DNA of 64,000 bases from JADHLJ01 sp038146985 (GTDB taxonomy: Bacteria; Pseudomonadota; Alphaproteobacteria; Thalassobaculales; Thalassobaculaceae), in the NCBI GenBank assembly GCA_038146985.1, contig JAYQSQ010000001.1, forward strand, positions 248,001-312,000. Direction: 5' to 3'. The notes beneath the pieces are model-generated. The model was not told the origin of the DNA, ran no database searches, and worked only from the letters and a program-made list of their open reading frames with translations. The translations under genes were made by a program, and so were the position numbers. Within the stretch, counting starts at the first letter, position 1. Each line of letters starts with the position of its first letter. Below, piece after piece: positions 8,935-17,657 of this stretch.

Positions 8935-9834
8935 CTAACCGTTCTTCATTGCGTTGCGCCGAATCGTGTAAAGCGAACTGCCGATGATCAGGGCGGCACC
9001 GGCCCAGGTCCAAACGGTAGGCACTTCGGCGAAAACCAAGAAGCCAATACCCGCGGCGTAGATCAGGCGGACATATTCCAAGGGCTGGGCCGCGGAGGCT
9101 TCGGCTTCCTTGTAGCCGCGGATCGTGCAGTACTGCACCATGGACATCAGCAGGGCCACACCGACGATAAACCCCATTTCGGTCCAGGTCGGCGGTACCC
9201 ACAGCCACCACGCCGGTATGGCATAGGCGATTGTCAGCGTGCCGGCGTGATAGGCCATGATGGTGCTTGGCCGTTCTGTCGTGGACAGGCTTTTCGTCAT
9301 GATCAGATTGCAGGCGACCAGGCCAGCCGAGAAAAGCGCCAGAAGGGCATACTCGTTGACCCCTTCGGGACTGGGACGGACGATCACGAGCACGCCGAGG
9401 AAGCCGATGATGGTGGCGCTCCAGCGTCGGATCCCGACCACTTCCTTGAGCACGAGGATGGCCAGGAGCGTCGCGAACATGGCGCGCGAGAAGCTGATCG
9501 CCGTCGCCTCGGCCAGCGGGAGATGGACGATCGCGGTGAAGCCTGAGGTCATCGCGACGATCGAGACGGCGCAGCGCGAGAGATGCAGCTTCAGCCGTTT
9601 CGTCCTAAAGGCGCCCGGGAATTCCTTCACAAGAACCGGGCCGAGCAGGATGAAGACGAACATCTGCCGGAAGAACAGGATCTCCAATACCGGCAGGCGT
9701 TGCCCGACGAACTTGATGCCGGTCACCATCACGGTCGCGAAGAGTCCGCCCGCCAACAGCCAAAGTGACCCGCGGGCATTGCCGGACAGGCCGTCCCATG
9801 CTGCGATGAGCCGTTGACGCCTTGTATCAGTCAC
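8935..9834 (-). CDS. EamA/DMT-family transporter
   Basis: A 299-residue inner-membrane protein with about ten hydrophobic helices arranged as two repeats of five, the pattern of the drug/metabolite transporter (EamA) superfamily. The first half includes LFATVMVTGIKFVGQRLPV and RQMFVFILLGPV, the second half PLEYVRLIYAAGIGFLVF. The protein starts with a polar 15-residue leader and ends in a basic tail (YTIRRNAMKNG). Such carriers export amino acids, metabolites or drugs, and no substrate can be inferred. It is divergent from the SDR/hydrolase pair with 97 bp between starts. Stop is TAG. Confidence 0.85.
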   Translation of the reverse strand: MTDTRRQRLIAAWDGLSGNARGSLWLLAGGLFATVMVTGIKFVGQRLPVLEILFFRQMFVFILLGPVLVKEFPGAFRTKRLKLHLSRCAVSIVAMTSGFTAIVHLPLAEATAISFSRAMFATLLAILVLKEVVGIRRWSATIIGFLGVLVIVRPSPEGVNEYALLALFSAGLVACNLIMTKSLSTTERPSTIMAYHAGTLTIAYAIPAWWLWVPPTWTEMGFIVGVALLMSMVQYCTIRGYKEAEASAAQPLEYVRLIYAAGIGFLVFAEVPTVWTWAGAALIIGSSLYTIRRNAMKNG

Positions 9835-9931
9835 AGGGCGGCCTCATTGGTTTCGTCTCGCATCGCCGTTTGGCCGAAAGGTCGGGGAATGGTAAGGGAC
9901 GGCAAATCTTACATGGATTGGGAAGACAGGG

Positions 9932-10684
9932 ATGAGAAATATCGATGGCATGGTGGCCTGGGTGACCGGCGCGGGCACCGGCATCGGCGAGGGCGCGGCG
10001 TTGGCGCTGGCGCGCGAAGGGGTGAAGGTGGTGCTGACCGGGCGCCGGGCGGCTCCGCTAGAGACAGTCGCGGCCAAGATCAAAGCGGCCGGCGGTCACG
10101 CAGAGATCGCTCAGGGAGACGCGCTGGACCGCGTGGGCATGCGCGCCTTGGCGGCCGACATTCACGCCCGGCACGGACGACTCGACCTGCTGTTCAACAA
10201 TCACGGCATCAACGTCACCGACCGGGCCTGGGCGGGCGGCAACCTCGAAGGCTGGGACGAGGTTATCGATGTCAATGTGAAAGGCGTCTACAACTGTGCC
10301 GACGCGGCGCTGCGCGTCATGCGCACCCAGAGCGAGGGCACGATCATAACCACGTCCTCCAAGGCCGGCGTCAACTATTCGCCGCGCGCCGGGGTCGCCT
10401 ATGGCGCGTCTAAGCACGCGGTCATGGCGCTCAATCAGCTCATCAACATGGAGGAGGGCAATAACGGCATCCGCGCCTGCGTGCTGTGCCCGGGAGAGGT
10501 CGAAACCCCGATCCTCGATTTTCGTCCGATTCCGGTTCCCCACGAAGAGCGCGCCAGACTGATCCAGTCCGAGGACATGGGCGACATCGTTGTGTTCATC
10601 ATGAAACTGCCGGGCCGGGTCACCCTCAACGAGATGGTGATCAGCCCGACCTATACGCGCAAACTGCAGCCGGGCGAGGCCTGA
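9932..10684 (+). CDS. Classical SDR-family oxidoreductase
   Basis: A 250-residue NAD(P)-dependent dehydrogenase. The cofactor loop TGAGTGIG is at residues 12-19, NNHG at 89-92, and the catalytic set is complete: serine in TTSS (about 142-143), Tyr157 and Lys161 in YGASK. The PGEVETP motif follows the active site. The substrate is unknown. The stop overlaps the next start (TGATG), so it is translationally coupled to an alpha/beta hydrolase; together they may oxidise and cleave the same compound. The ATG at 9932 follows the GGGATG stretch about one turn downstream of agacaggg. Confidence 0.88.
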   Translation: MRNIDGMVAWVTGAGTGIGEGAALALAREGVKVVLTGRRAAPLETVAAKIKAAGGHAEIAQGDALDRVGMRALAADIHARHGRLDLLFNNHGINVTDRAWAGGNLEGWDEVIDVNVKGVYNCADAALRVMRTQSEGTIITTSSKAGVNYSPRAGVAYGASKHAVMALNQLINMEEGNNGIRACVLCPGEVETPILDFRPIPVPHEERARLIQSEDMGDIVVFIMKLPGRVTLNEMVISPTYTRKLQPGEA

Positions 10685-11553
10685 TGCGGGCGCTGATTCC
10701 CGAAGCCGAGGCCGATCCAGCGGCCTGGCTTGCCGATATCGCTGGCCGGTCGGAAAGGCGCGAGACCCTTTGCGCCGACGGCGTGATGGTCTGGCATATC
10801 TGGGGACCGGAGGATGGCGAGCCGCTGGTGCTTCTGCATGGCGGGCACGGCTCCTGGAACCATTGGTGCCGCAACGTGGAGGCTTTGGCGGAGGCCGGTT
10901 TTCGCGTCATCGTCGCGGATCTGCCCGGCCTCGGCGACAGCTCGGACCCGGGTCCCCCCTATACCGCCGACGGTCTGGCCGAGATCGTGCACTATGGAAT
11001 CCGAACGCTGGTTGGCCCGGACAGGCCGGTGCATATCGCCGGGTTCTCCTTCGGCTCGGTAATCGGCGCCGTGGTCGCGGAAATGCTCGGCCCGTCGCTC
11101 GGCAGCTTCAATATCGTCGGCGCTGCCGGATTCGGTCCCCGCGAGCGCGGTCCCGACCAGATGATCAGGATCCATCCGGACATGGAGGAGGCGGAACTAC
11201 GGGCCGCCGCGGCCAACAACATGGGCTGGCTGATGCTCGCCGAGCCGGAGAATGTCGGGGAACTGGCAATCCACATTCAGCGTACCAACTCGCTGCGCGC
11301 GCGCACCCTGTCGCGGCCGATTTCGATGACCATGCGGCTCATGGAGGCGCTGCCGAATATCCTTGCGCCGGTAAACGCGATCTGGGGCGATAAGGATCGT
11401 ACCACCACCGGGACCCTGGGCATGCGAATCGAGATGCTGCAGGATGAAAGGCCGGAATCCCGGGTCGAGGTTGTCGAGGGCGCGGGGCACTGGACCCAGT
11501 TCGAAGCCGCCGATCGCTACAACGCGTTACTGGTCGAGACGATTCGCGGCTAG
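10684..11553 (+). CDS. Alpha/beta-hydrolase
   Basis: A 289-residue hydrolase; the start is placed at the ATG overlapping the stop of the SDR gene, though the frame is open further upstream. The oxyanion HGG motif is at residues 52-54, the nucleophile elbow GFSFG has Ser122, the acid lies in WGDKD, and the catalytic histidine is in GAGHW near the C-terminus. The layout matches meta-cleavage product and haloalkane-type hydrolases that act on C-C or ester bonds. Coupling to the SDR suggests a shared pathway. Stop is TAG. Confidence 0.88.
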   Translation: MRALIPEAEADPAAWLADIAGRSERRETLCADGVMVWHIWGPEDGEPLVLLHGGHGSWNHWCRNVEALAEAGFRVIVADLPGLGDSSDPGPPYTADGLAEIVHYGIRTLVGPDRPVHIAGFSFGSVIGAVVAEMLGPSLGSFNIVGAAGFGPRERGPDQMIRIHPDMEEAELRAAAANNMGWLMLAEPENVGELAIHIQRTNSLRARTLSRPISMTMRLMEALPNILAPVNAIWGDKDRTTTGTLGMRIEMLQDERPESRVEVVEGAGHWTQFEAADRYNALLVETIRG

Positions 11554-11585
11554 CGGGGTCTCGAATTTCCGCAAATTCTGCTCGG

Positions 11586-11885
11586 CTAGTTTCCGACGAC
11601 CGTACGCCCGGTCTCGGTAAGCTTGCAGATCAGCCAGTCGGGCTTCAGCGGATTGCTGAACCAAGGCTCGGCCCACCCCTTATCAAGGCATGCCTTGACG
11701 ACACGGGGGCTGACGCTCTGGCCGTTTCTGTCGAACAGCGGCAGCTTGCCGCCCGGTTGACCGAGGCCCCGGCGCAGCCAGGCCCGTTGTGCCTTCGATG
11801 GTCCTCGCCGGACAACGCCGGCGCGCGGGACGCGGGGTGGACCGGAATCATCATTCGACGGGATTGGCAGACTGGGGCGGAGCAT
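11586..11885 (-). CDS. Small conserved protein of unknown function
   Basis: A 99-residue basic, soluble protein. The N-terminal 30 residues are proline-rich and probably disordered. The rest contains a compact block with AWLRRGLGQPGGKLPLFD and then GWAEPWFSNPLKPDW, followed by CKLTETGR. This pattern recurs, as I recall it, in uncharacterised alphaproteobacterial proteins and may be a winged-helix-like fold ending in LTETGR, as in MarR-like wings (inference). AGGA lies about nine bases upstream of the ATG. It sits alone between the hydrolase (convergent, 32 bp) and a divergent MFS gene. Confidence 0.65.
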   Translation of the reverse strand: MLRPSLPIPSNDDSGPPRVPRAGVVRRGPSKAQRAWLRRGLGQPGGKLPLFDRNGQSVSPRVVKACLDKGWAEPWFSNPLKPDWLICKLTETGRTVVGN

Positions 11886-12024
11886 GCATCAGATCCTAAC
11901 CTCTTGCACGCCTCTGTCAAACCATGGAGTTCACGGCGTCAGACAAGTCTGTTCCCTCGCGCGGCGCGCGCGTAAGATAGAGGCACCCGCCCGATATCCG
12001 TTCCCGTGATGATGGCCCGACACA

Positions 12025-13245
12025 ATGACCGATCGTAACAGCCGGCTCACGCTAGCCTATTCCAGCGGTGGGCACGCGTTTTCGCACTTCTTCATGCTGA
12101 TCTATCCGACCGTCGTGCTGGCCTTGGAAAGCGAGTTTGCCGCTCCGTATCACCAGCTGATCGCGCTGATGCTGGTGGGGAACATCCTCTTCGGAGCGGC
12201 GGCGCTTCCGGCCGGCTATCTCGGCGACAAGTGGAGCGCGTCGCGCATGATGGTTCTGTTCTTCATCGGCACCGGTATCGGCGCGATCCTGACGGGGATG
12301 GCCGCGACATTGTTCCAGATCGCGGCGGGTCTTGCCCTGGTGGGCTTGTTCGGCTCGATCTACCACCCCGTGGGAATCGCCTGGGTGGTGCGCAAGGTCG
12401 CCAACCGGGGCAAGGCGCTGGGGCTGAACGGGGTGTTCGGCAGCATCGGAGTCGGCCTGGCGCCGCTCCTTGCTGGCGGATTGACGGATCTCTGGTCCTG
12501 GCGTGTCACCTTTATCCTTCCCGGCCTGATCAGCGTCGGGGTCGGGATTTCGCTCTGGCTGCTGATCGCCACGGGCCGGATGGTGGATGACAAGATCCAG
12601 ATGAGCTCGGCGCCGCGCGAGGCGAGCAAGGGCGATATGAAACGTGGCGCGCTGATGCTGCTGATCACGGTTTCCTGCACGGGCCTGATTTATCAGGCGA
12701 CCTCGTTCGCTTTGCCGAAGATGTTCGAGACCCGGCTGTCGGATTTCCTGGGCGAAGGGCTACTCGGTGTCGGCGTCCTGGTGTCTGCGGTCTATTTCGC
12801 ATCCGGCGGTGCGCAACTGGTGGGGGGATGGCTGGCGGACCGGTTCGAGCTGAAGCGGGTTTATCTCACCTGCTGGGTCCTGCAGGCACCGTTGCTGCTG
12901 ATCGCGGCCGGGCTCGACACCGCGCTGCTGCTGCCGGTGGCGGCGGCGATGGTGGTCTCAAATACGATCGGCTCGCCGACGGAGAACAGTCTGTTCGCGC
13001 GATACTCGCCGCCGAGATGGCGCTCGACGGCGTTCGGCGTGAAATTCGTGCTCACTCTCGGCGTGGCCGCGGCGGCGGTACCGCTGATCGCCTGGGTCCA
13101 TAAGGAAACCGGCGGCTTTGTCATGCTGTTTGTCATATTGGCCGGGATCGCCGTCATGGCGGCGGTGGCAGCCTGGATGTTGCCGGGTCGGGGCGATGGC
13201 GGCTCGGAGCCGGTCCCGGTGGAAAACCCGCAGCCCGCGGAGTAA
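12025..13245 (+). CDS. MFS transporter
   Basis: A 406-residue membrane protein with 12 predicted helices. The first loop reads GYLGDKWSASRMM, the characteristic MFS loop between helices 2 and 3, and a second copy (GGWLADRFELKRV) appears in the C-terminal half. The N-terminus, SSGGHAFSHFFMLIYPTV, resembles fosmidomycin-resistance (Fsr)-like carriers, which I name only as a resemblance. The C-terminal tail is hydrophilic. Convergent with trpE, whose stop is nine bases away. Confidence 0.85.
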   Translation: MTDRNSRLTLAYSSGGHAFSHFFMLIYPTVVLALESEFAAPYHQLIALMLVGNILFGAAALPAGYLGDKWSASRMMVLFFIGTGIGAILTGMAATLFQIAAGLALVGLFGSIYHPVGIAWVVRKVANRGKALGLNGVFGSIGVGLAPLLAGGLTDLWSWRVTFILPGLISVGVGISLWLLIATGRMVDDKIQMSSAPREASKGDMKRGALMLLITVSCTGLIYQATSFALPKMFETRLSDFLGEGLLGVGVLVSAVYFASGGAQLVGGWLADRFELKRVYLTCWVLQAPLLLIAAGLDTALLLPVAAAMVVSNTIGSPTENSLFARYSPPRWRSTAFGVKFVLTLGVAAAAVPLIAWVHKETGGFVMLFVILAGIAVMAAVAAWMLPGRGDGGSEPVPVENPQPAE

Positions 13246-13253
13246 TCGGCGGA

Positions 13254-14762
13254 TCAGCCGGTCCGCGCGGCGTATCGGACGGCTTCCTGGGCGGCGCGGA
13301 ACAGGGCCTTCGCCTTGTTGACCGATTCCTGGTATTCGGCCTCGGGATCACTGTCGGCGACAACGCCGCCGCCGGCCTGGACATACATGGTTCCGTCCTT
13401 GACCAGCGCGGTGCGCAGCGCGATGCAGGTGTCCATGGTGCCGTTGGCGCTGAAATAGCCGACGGCACCGGCATAGACGCCCCGGCGCGAATGCTCAAGT
13501 TCGTCGATGATCTCCATCGCCCGCACTTTCGGTGCACCCGATACCGTGCCGGCGGGAAAACCGGCGGCAAGGGCGTCCAGCGCGTCGAGCCCGTCCTGAA
13601 TGTCACCCTCGACATGCGAGGCGATGTGCATGACGTGGGAGTAGTACTCGATGACGAATTGCTCAACCACGTCGACACTGCCGATTTTCGCTACCCGGCC
13701 GACATCGTTGCGTCCGAGATCCAGCAGCATGAGATGCTCGGCCCGCTCTTTGGGATCACTTAGCAGTTCCTCGGCAAGGGCCCGATCCTCGTCTGCATTG
13801 GCGCCGCGCCGCCGCGTGCCGGCCAGCGGGCGCAGGGTCACCCGGCCGCCGCGTAGCGTGACCAGGATCTCGGGGCTGGAGCCGACGATGGAGAAGTCGC
13901 CGAAATCGAAGAAGAAGAGATAGGGGGACGGGTTGAGCCGCCGCAGCGAGCGGTAGAGCGCCATCGGCGGCAGGGTGAAGGGCACCGAAAACCGTTGCGA
14001 GGGCACGATCTGGAAGGCATCGCCGGCCTGGATATAGTCCTTGGCCTTGTTGACCATCGCGTGGAACTGCTCCCGCGTGGTGTTCGAGGACGGTTCCGGC
14101 ATCTCAAGCTCGCCGGACCCGCTTTCGCGCCGATACGGCAGGCTGCGCTGAAAATCCGCCACGGCATCGGCGAGACGGGTGCGGGCTGCGGCATAGGCCG
14201 CCTCGGCGGTCATGCCGTCATCGGGCCAGACCGGGGTGACGATGGTGACGATATCCTCAAGCCGGTCGAAGATGCAGATCAGGGTCGGCCTCAAGAAAAG
14301 ACCGTCCGGTACCTGGAGATGGTCCGGATTTTCGTCCGGGATATCCTCGGTCAAGCGAACGGAATCGTATCCCATGTAACCGAACAGGCCGGAGGCCATT
14401 GGCGGCAGTTCCGGAGGCAGATCGATTCGGGATTCCCCGACCAGCGCGCGAAGCGCGTCCATCGGCGCCTCGGGGCAGGGCTCGAAGGCGTCCAGATCCG
14501 TGCGGGCCTGACGGTTGATTTCCGCCTGATGCTTCTTGAACCGCCAGATCAGGTCGGGACGCATGCCGATGATGGAGAAACGCCCGCGCACGGAGCCGCC
14601 TTCGACTGATTCCAGCAGGAAGGCGTTGGCCCGGCCATCGGCCAGCTTGAGCATCGCTGAAACCGGCGTCTCCAGATCGGCGACAAGGGTCGTCCAAACC
14701 ACTTGCGGACGGTTCTCCCGGTGGATTGCGGCGAAGGCGTCGGCGCCGGGCAAAACGTTCAT
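13254..14762 (-). CDS. trpE: Anthranilate synthase component I
   Basis: A 502-residue chorismate-utilising enzyme making anthranilate from chorismate and ammonia, the first committed step of tryptophan synthesis. The N-terminal feedback region carries LLESVEGG, and the C-terminal catalytic block has FSPEILV-type GSSPEILV, PLAGTRRRG, DLGRNDVGRV, VMHIASHVEG and FPAGTVSGAPK. It overlaps the upstream ppiD by four bases (ATGA). The glutaminase partner trpG and trpDC, which often follow in alphaproteobacteria, are absent: downstream is a convergent transporter. No leader peptide is visible, as expected for a promoter upstream of ppiD. Confidence 0.95.
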   Translation of the reverse strand: MNVLPGADAFAAIHRENRPQVVWTTLVADLETPVSAMLKLADGRANAFLLESVEGGSVRGRFSIIGMRPDLIWRFKKHQAEINRQARTDLDAFEPCPEAPMDALRALVGESRIDLPPELPPMASGLFGYMGYDSVRLTEDIPDENPDHLQVPDGLFLRPTLICIFDRLEDIVTIVTPVWPDDGMTAEAAYAAARTRLADAVADFQRSLPYRRESGSGELEMPEPSSNTTREQFHAMVNKAKDYIQAGDAFQIVPSQRFSVPFTLPPMALYRSLRRLNPSPYLFFFDFGDFSIVGSSPEILVTLRGGRVTLRPLAGTRRRGANADEDRALAEELLSDPKERAEHLMLLDLGRNDVGRVAKIGSVDVVEQFVIEYYSHVMHIASHVEGDIQDGLDALDALAAGFPAGTVSGAPKVRAMEIIDELEHSRRGVYAGAVGYFSANGTMDTCIALRTALVKDGTMYVQAGGGVVADSDPEAEYQESVNKAKALFRAAQEAVRYAARTG

Positions 14763-16654
14763 TGGGACTCCGCCATCAGCGTGTCGATGTACCCGCGATC
14801 AATGCTGACCCCGTGCCGCCCGCGCAGGCCGCTCAGATAGGTGTCCTCGTAATCCTGGCGGGCCGATGTGTTCAGCTCGCGTGTCAACCGGTCCAGCACT
14901 CCCTTTTGCTTGGCCTTGTCCGCCGGAATGATTTCGACCAGTTCCGCGACGGCGGTGCCGGTGGCCGACTCGGCGACCCCAACATCACCTTTCACCAGAT
15001 CGAAGACGACGGGCGCGAGATCCGGCGGGTACAGTCCGGCATCGTAGCCGTCGCCCGAACGGTCGAACGGGCCGACCGAAACGGCATTGTAGCCCAGCGT
15101 CTCGGCGGCCGCGGACAGACCCGTGCCCGCCTTCGAGCCCTCGGCGATGCGCCCGGCGATTTCGGCGGCAAGCGATGTGCGCCGATCCGCCCGCCAGCTC
15201 ATGATCGCGGCTTCGCGAACCTCCGAAAGCTCGCGTTGCCGCGTCGGCGTGACCTTGTCGACCTGGAGCAGGAAGTATCCGTTGTCCTCTGACTCCACCA
15301 GATCGCTTTGCGTGTCCTTGGCGGTCTCGAACAGCGTGGCAAGGAAGCGCCGGCCCGGCGGAAGGCCCGCGACCGGCTGCCCGTCCAGGCCGCGGCCCGC
15401 CGCATCCACGGCGTCGACCGTGCGGACGGGCACGTCGATCGCCCGTGCCGCCTCGGCGATGGTCGACCCGCCGGCGAGGGCGTCCTGGAAGGTGTTGGAG
15501 AGCTCGAACAGGGCATCGAGCGCTTTCTCGCGCGCGATTTCCAGACGGATCGCCTCCTTCACCTCGTCGAAAGCGCGGACCGATTCCTCGGTCGCTGATT
15601 TGACCAGGAAGACTTTCCAGCCGAACGCCGTTTCGACAGCGCCGCTGACGGTTCCCGCCTCGGCCCCGAAGGCCGCCTTGCGCTCGTTCTCGTCGACGAG
15701 TTCGAAAGCCGAGATCTCGCCAAGCTCGATCGTGCCGTCGGTTCCGGCCGCTTCGGCGAGGATCTTCGCCTTGCCGTCGATATCCAGCGGACCGACCAGC
15801 TTGCCGATCGCGGCCGTCGCGGCGGCCTCGTCGGTGAAGATGTATTGGACCAGGTGGCGCGTCGCCGGGGTGACGAACTCGGCCTGGCGGGCGTCGTACG
15901 CCGTTCGCATCTCCTCCTCTGGAATGAGGATTTCCTTGGCCAATTCGTCGGGACTGAGGGCCACATAGGTCGCGCCCCGGTACTCGGGCGCCATGTAGGC
16001 CGCTTTATTTTCCTCGTAATGCGCCGTGATCTCCCCGTCGCTGGGCTCCGGGATATCCTTGATCGAGTCAACCGATACCCATACGACATTCGCTGTACGG
16101 GTTTCCGCCCGGTACTTGAACAGCGTGTCGGCAAGGGTGTTCGGCAGCGTCGCTTCGCCGGCGACGGCCATGTTGATTTGATCGCGCTTGATGTCGCTTT
16201 GCAGCGTGCGGAAGAATTCGGCCTCGCTCAGCCCCGCATTGACGAGCGTCTGACGAAACACGTCTGGGTTGAACTGGCCGAGCTGATCCCGGAACGCGGG
16301 CGCCGATGCGACCCATTGTTTCAGCGCTTCCTCTCCGACCGCCATGTTGAGATCGCGGCTTTCGGCTTCGTAAAGTCCGCTCTCGGTAAGGGACTGAATG
16401 ACCGAATCCAGGATTTGCGGACGGAGCGCCTCGTCATATTGCGGCGGCAGACGCATGGCCCGCCGGGTGCGGTCGAACTGTTCCAGAACCTCGGCGGAGT
16501 TGTAGGTGACCTCGCCGACCTCGATCGCCGCGCGGCCGCTTGGGCTACCGAGGAAGATGTCGCCGATGCCCCAGATCGCGAAACTGAGAATCAAGACGCA
16601 GAAAAGGATCTTGATGAAAATCGAGGTGACCTTGGAACGAATGAATTGCAGCAT
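14759..16654 (-). CDS. ppiD: PpiD-like periplasmic folding chaperone (SurA_N/parvulin)
   Basis: A 631-residue protein anchored by one N-terminal helix (FIKILFCVLILSFAIWGIGDIF, shown in part) with the rest in the periplasm. After the anchor come a SurA-like N-terminal domain (about 35-170), a central parvulin-like domain (about 240-360) and a long C-terminal region. PpiD sits at the Sec translocon and assists newly exported proteins. Its position between tpiA (divergent) and trpE (4-bp overlap) is a well-known alphaproteobacterial order. The central domain is divergent, so peptidyl-prolyl isomerase activity should not be assumed. Confidence 0.88.
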   Translation of the reverse strand: MLQFIRSKVTSIFIKILFCVLILSFAIWGIGDIFLGSPSGRAAIEVGEVTYNSAEVLEQFDRTRRAMRLPPQYDEALRPQILDSVIQSLTESGLYEAESRDLNMAVGEEALKQWVASAPAFRDQLGQFNPDVFRQTLVNAGLSEAEFFRTLQSDIKRDQINMAVAGEATLPNTLADTLFKYRAETRTANVVWVSVDSIKDIPEPSDGEITAHYEENKAAYMAPEYRGATYVALSPDELAKEILIPEEEMRTAYDARQAEFVTPATRHLVQYIFTDEAAATAAIGKLVGPLDIDGKAKILAEAAGTDGTIELGEISAFELVDENERKAAFGAEAGTVSGAVETAFGWKVFLVKSATEESVRAFDEVKEAIRLEIAREKALDALFELSNTFQDALAGGSTIAEAARAIDVPVRTVDAVDAAGRGLDGQPVAGLPPGRRFLATLFETAKDTQSDLVESEDNGYFLLQVDKVTPTRQRELSEVREAAIMSWRADRRTSLAAEIAGRIAEGSKAGTGLSAAAETLGYNAVSVGPFDRSGDGYDAGLYPPDLAPVVFDLVKGDVGVAESATGTAVAELVEIIPADKAKQKGVLDRLTRELNTSARQDYEDTYLSGLRGRHGVSIDRGYIDTLMAESQ

Positions 16655-16897
16655 GGCCGAATTCGGCTCCCTAATAGGGGTTCGACGGCGCCCGCCGCCC
16701 TAGGCCGGCACGCCACGAAGCGCGGCATACTACGGTCGAGCCCCCCTTCGGGCAACTCGGTTTTTCCCAATTTTCCCTGCAATCGCTTGAAATTGTGGCT
16801 CCGGAAACGCCGAGCCGGCTTGGAGACGCAAGAGGCGCGTGGTAGAGGAGCCGAGGTCAAAGGCCGACCGGACAGACTTTACAGTGAGGAGCAGGCG

Positions 16898-17647
16898 ATG
16901 GCTGTGCGATCCCTCATCGCGGGCAACTGGAAGATGAACATGCTGAAAGCCGAGGGCGAGGCGCTCGCCACGGCCCTTGCGGATCACATGAAAGCCAGCC
17001 GTGGCTTCGACATGGTGGTCTGTCCGCCGGCGCAACTCCTGGGACCGGTGTCGGCCTGTCTCGCGGGCTCCCGGGTCGGGCTCGGCGGCCAAGACTGCCA
17101 TGCGAAGGTTTCCGGCGCCCATACCGGCGACATTTCGGCCGCGATGCTGGCGGATATCGGATGCGGGTGCGTCATCGTCGGCCATTCCGAGCGGCGGGCC
17201 GATCATGGCGAGACAGATGCGGTGGTGCGGGCCAAGGCCGAGGCGGCCCATGCGGCGGGGCTGACCGCGATCATCTGCGTCGGTGAAACCGAGGCTGAGC
17301 GCGACGCAGGCAAGGCGACGGCGGTCGTCGAAGCACAATTGCGGGGCTCTCTTCCTGGCGGGTCGAGCGCGTCGAACACGGTCGTCGCCTACGAGCCGGT
17401 CTGGGCCATCGGTACCGGCAAGACCGCGACCACCGACGATATCGCTGAAATCCACGGTCACGCCCGGGGCGTCTTGCAACAGATCGCGGCCGGCGGCGCG
17501 GAGATGCGGATCCTCTACGGCGGCTCGGTGAAGCCGGGCAACGCCAAGGAAATTCTCGCGGTCCCCAATGTCGGCGGCGCGCTGGTCGGCGGCGCGAGCC
17601 TGGTGGCGGCGGATTTCATCGCCATCGCCGAGGCGGCGCCGGTCTGA
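16898..17647 (+). CDS. tpiA: Triosephosphate isomerase
   Basis: A 249-residue TIM-barrel enzyme interconverting glyceraldehyde-3-phosphate and dihydroxyacetone phosphate. Catalytic Lys12 is in GNWKMN, His96 in GHSERR and Glu166 in AYEPVWAIGTGK; the phosphate loops LYGGSVKPGN and GALVGGASL are intact. The ATG at 16898 follows GAGGAG by eight bases; the frame stays open far upstream but that part is only the antisense of ppiD. It is divergent from ppiD with a 243-bp gap that holds both promoters, and convergent with an MFS gene 11 bp away. Confidence 0.97.
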   Translation: MAVRSLIAGNWKMNMLKAEGEALATALADHMKASRGFDMVVCPPAQLLGPVSACLAGSRVGLGGQDCHAKVSGAHTGDISAAMLADIGCGCVIVGHSERRADHGETDAVVRAKAEAAHAAGLTAIICVGETEAERDAGKATAVVEAQLRGSLPGGSSASNTVVAYEPVWAIGTGKTATTDDIAEIHGHARGVLQQIAAGGAEMRILYGGSVKPGNAKEILAVPNVGGALVGGASLVAADFIAIAEAAPV

Positions 17648-17657
17648 CCGGGCCGGT

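Noticed and set aside
15845..16897. N-terminal extension of tpiA by 351 codons
   Set aside because: It is antisense to ppiD; family similarity and a strong RBS start at 16898.
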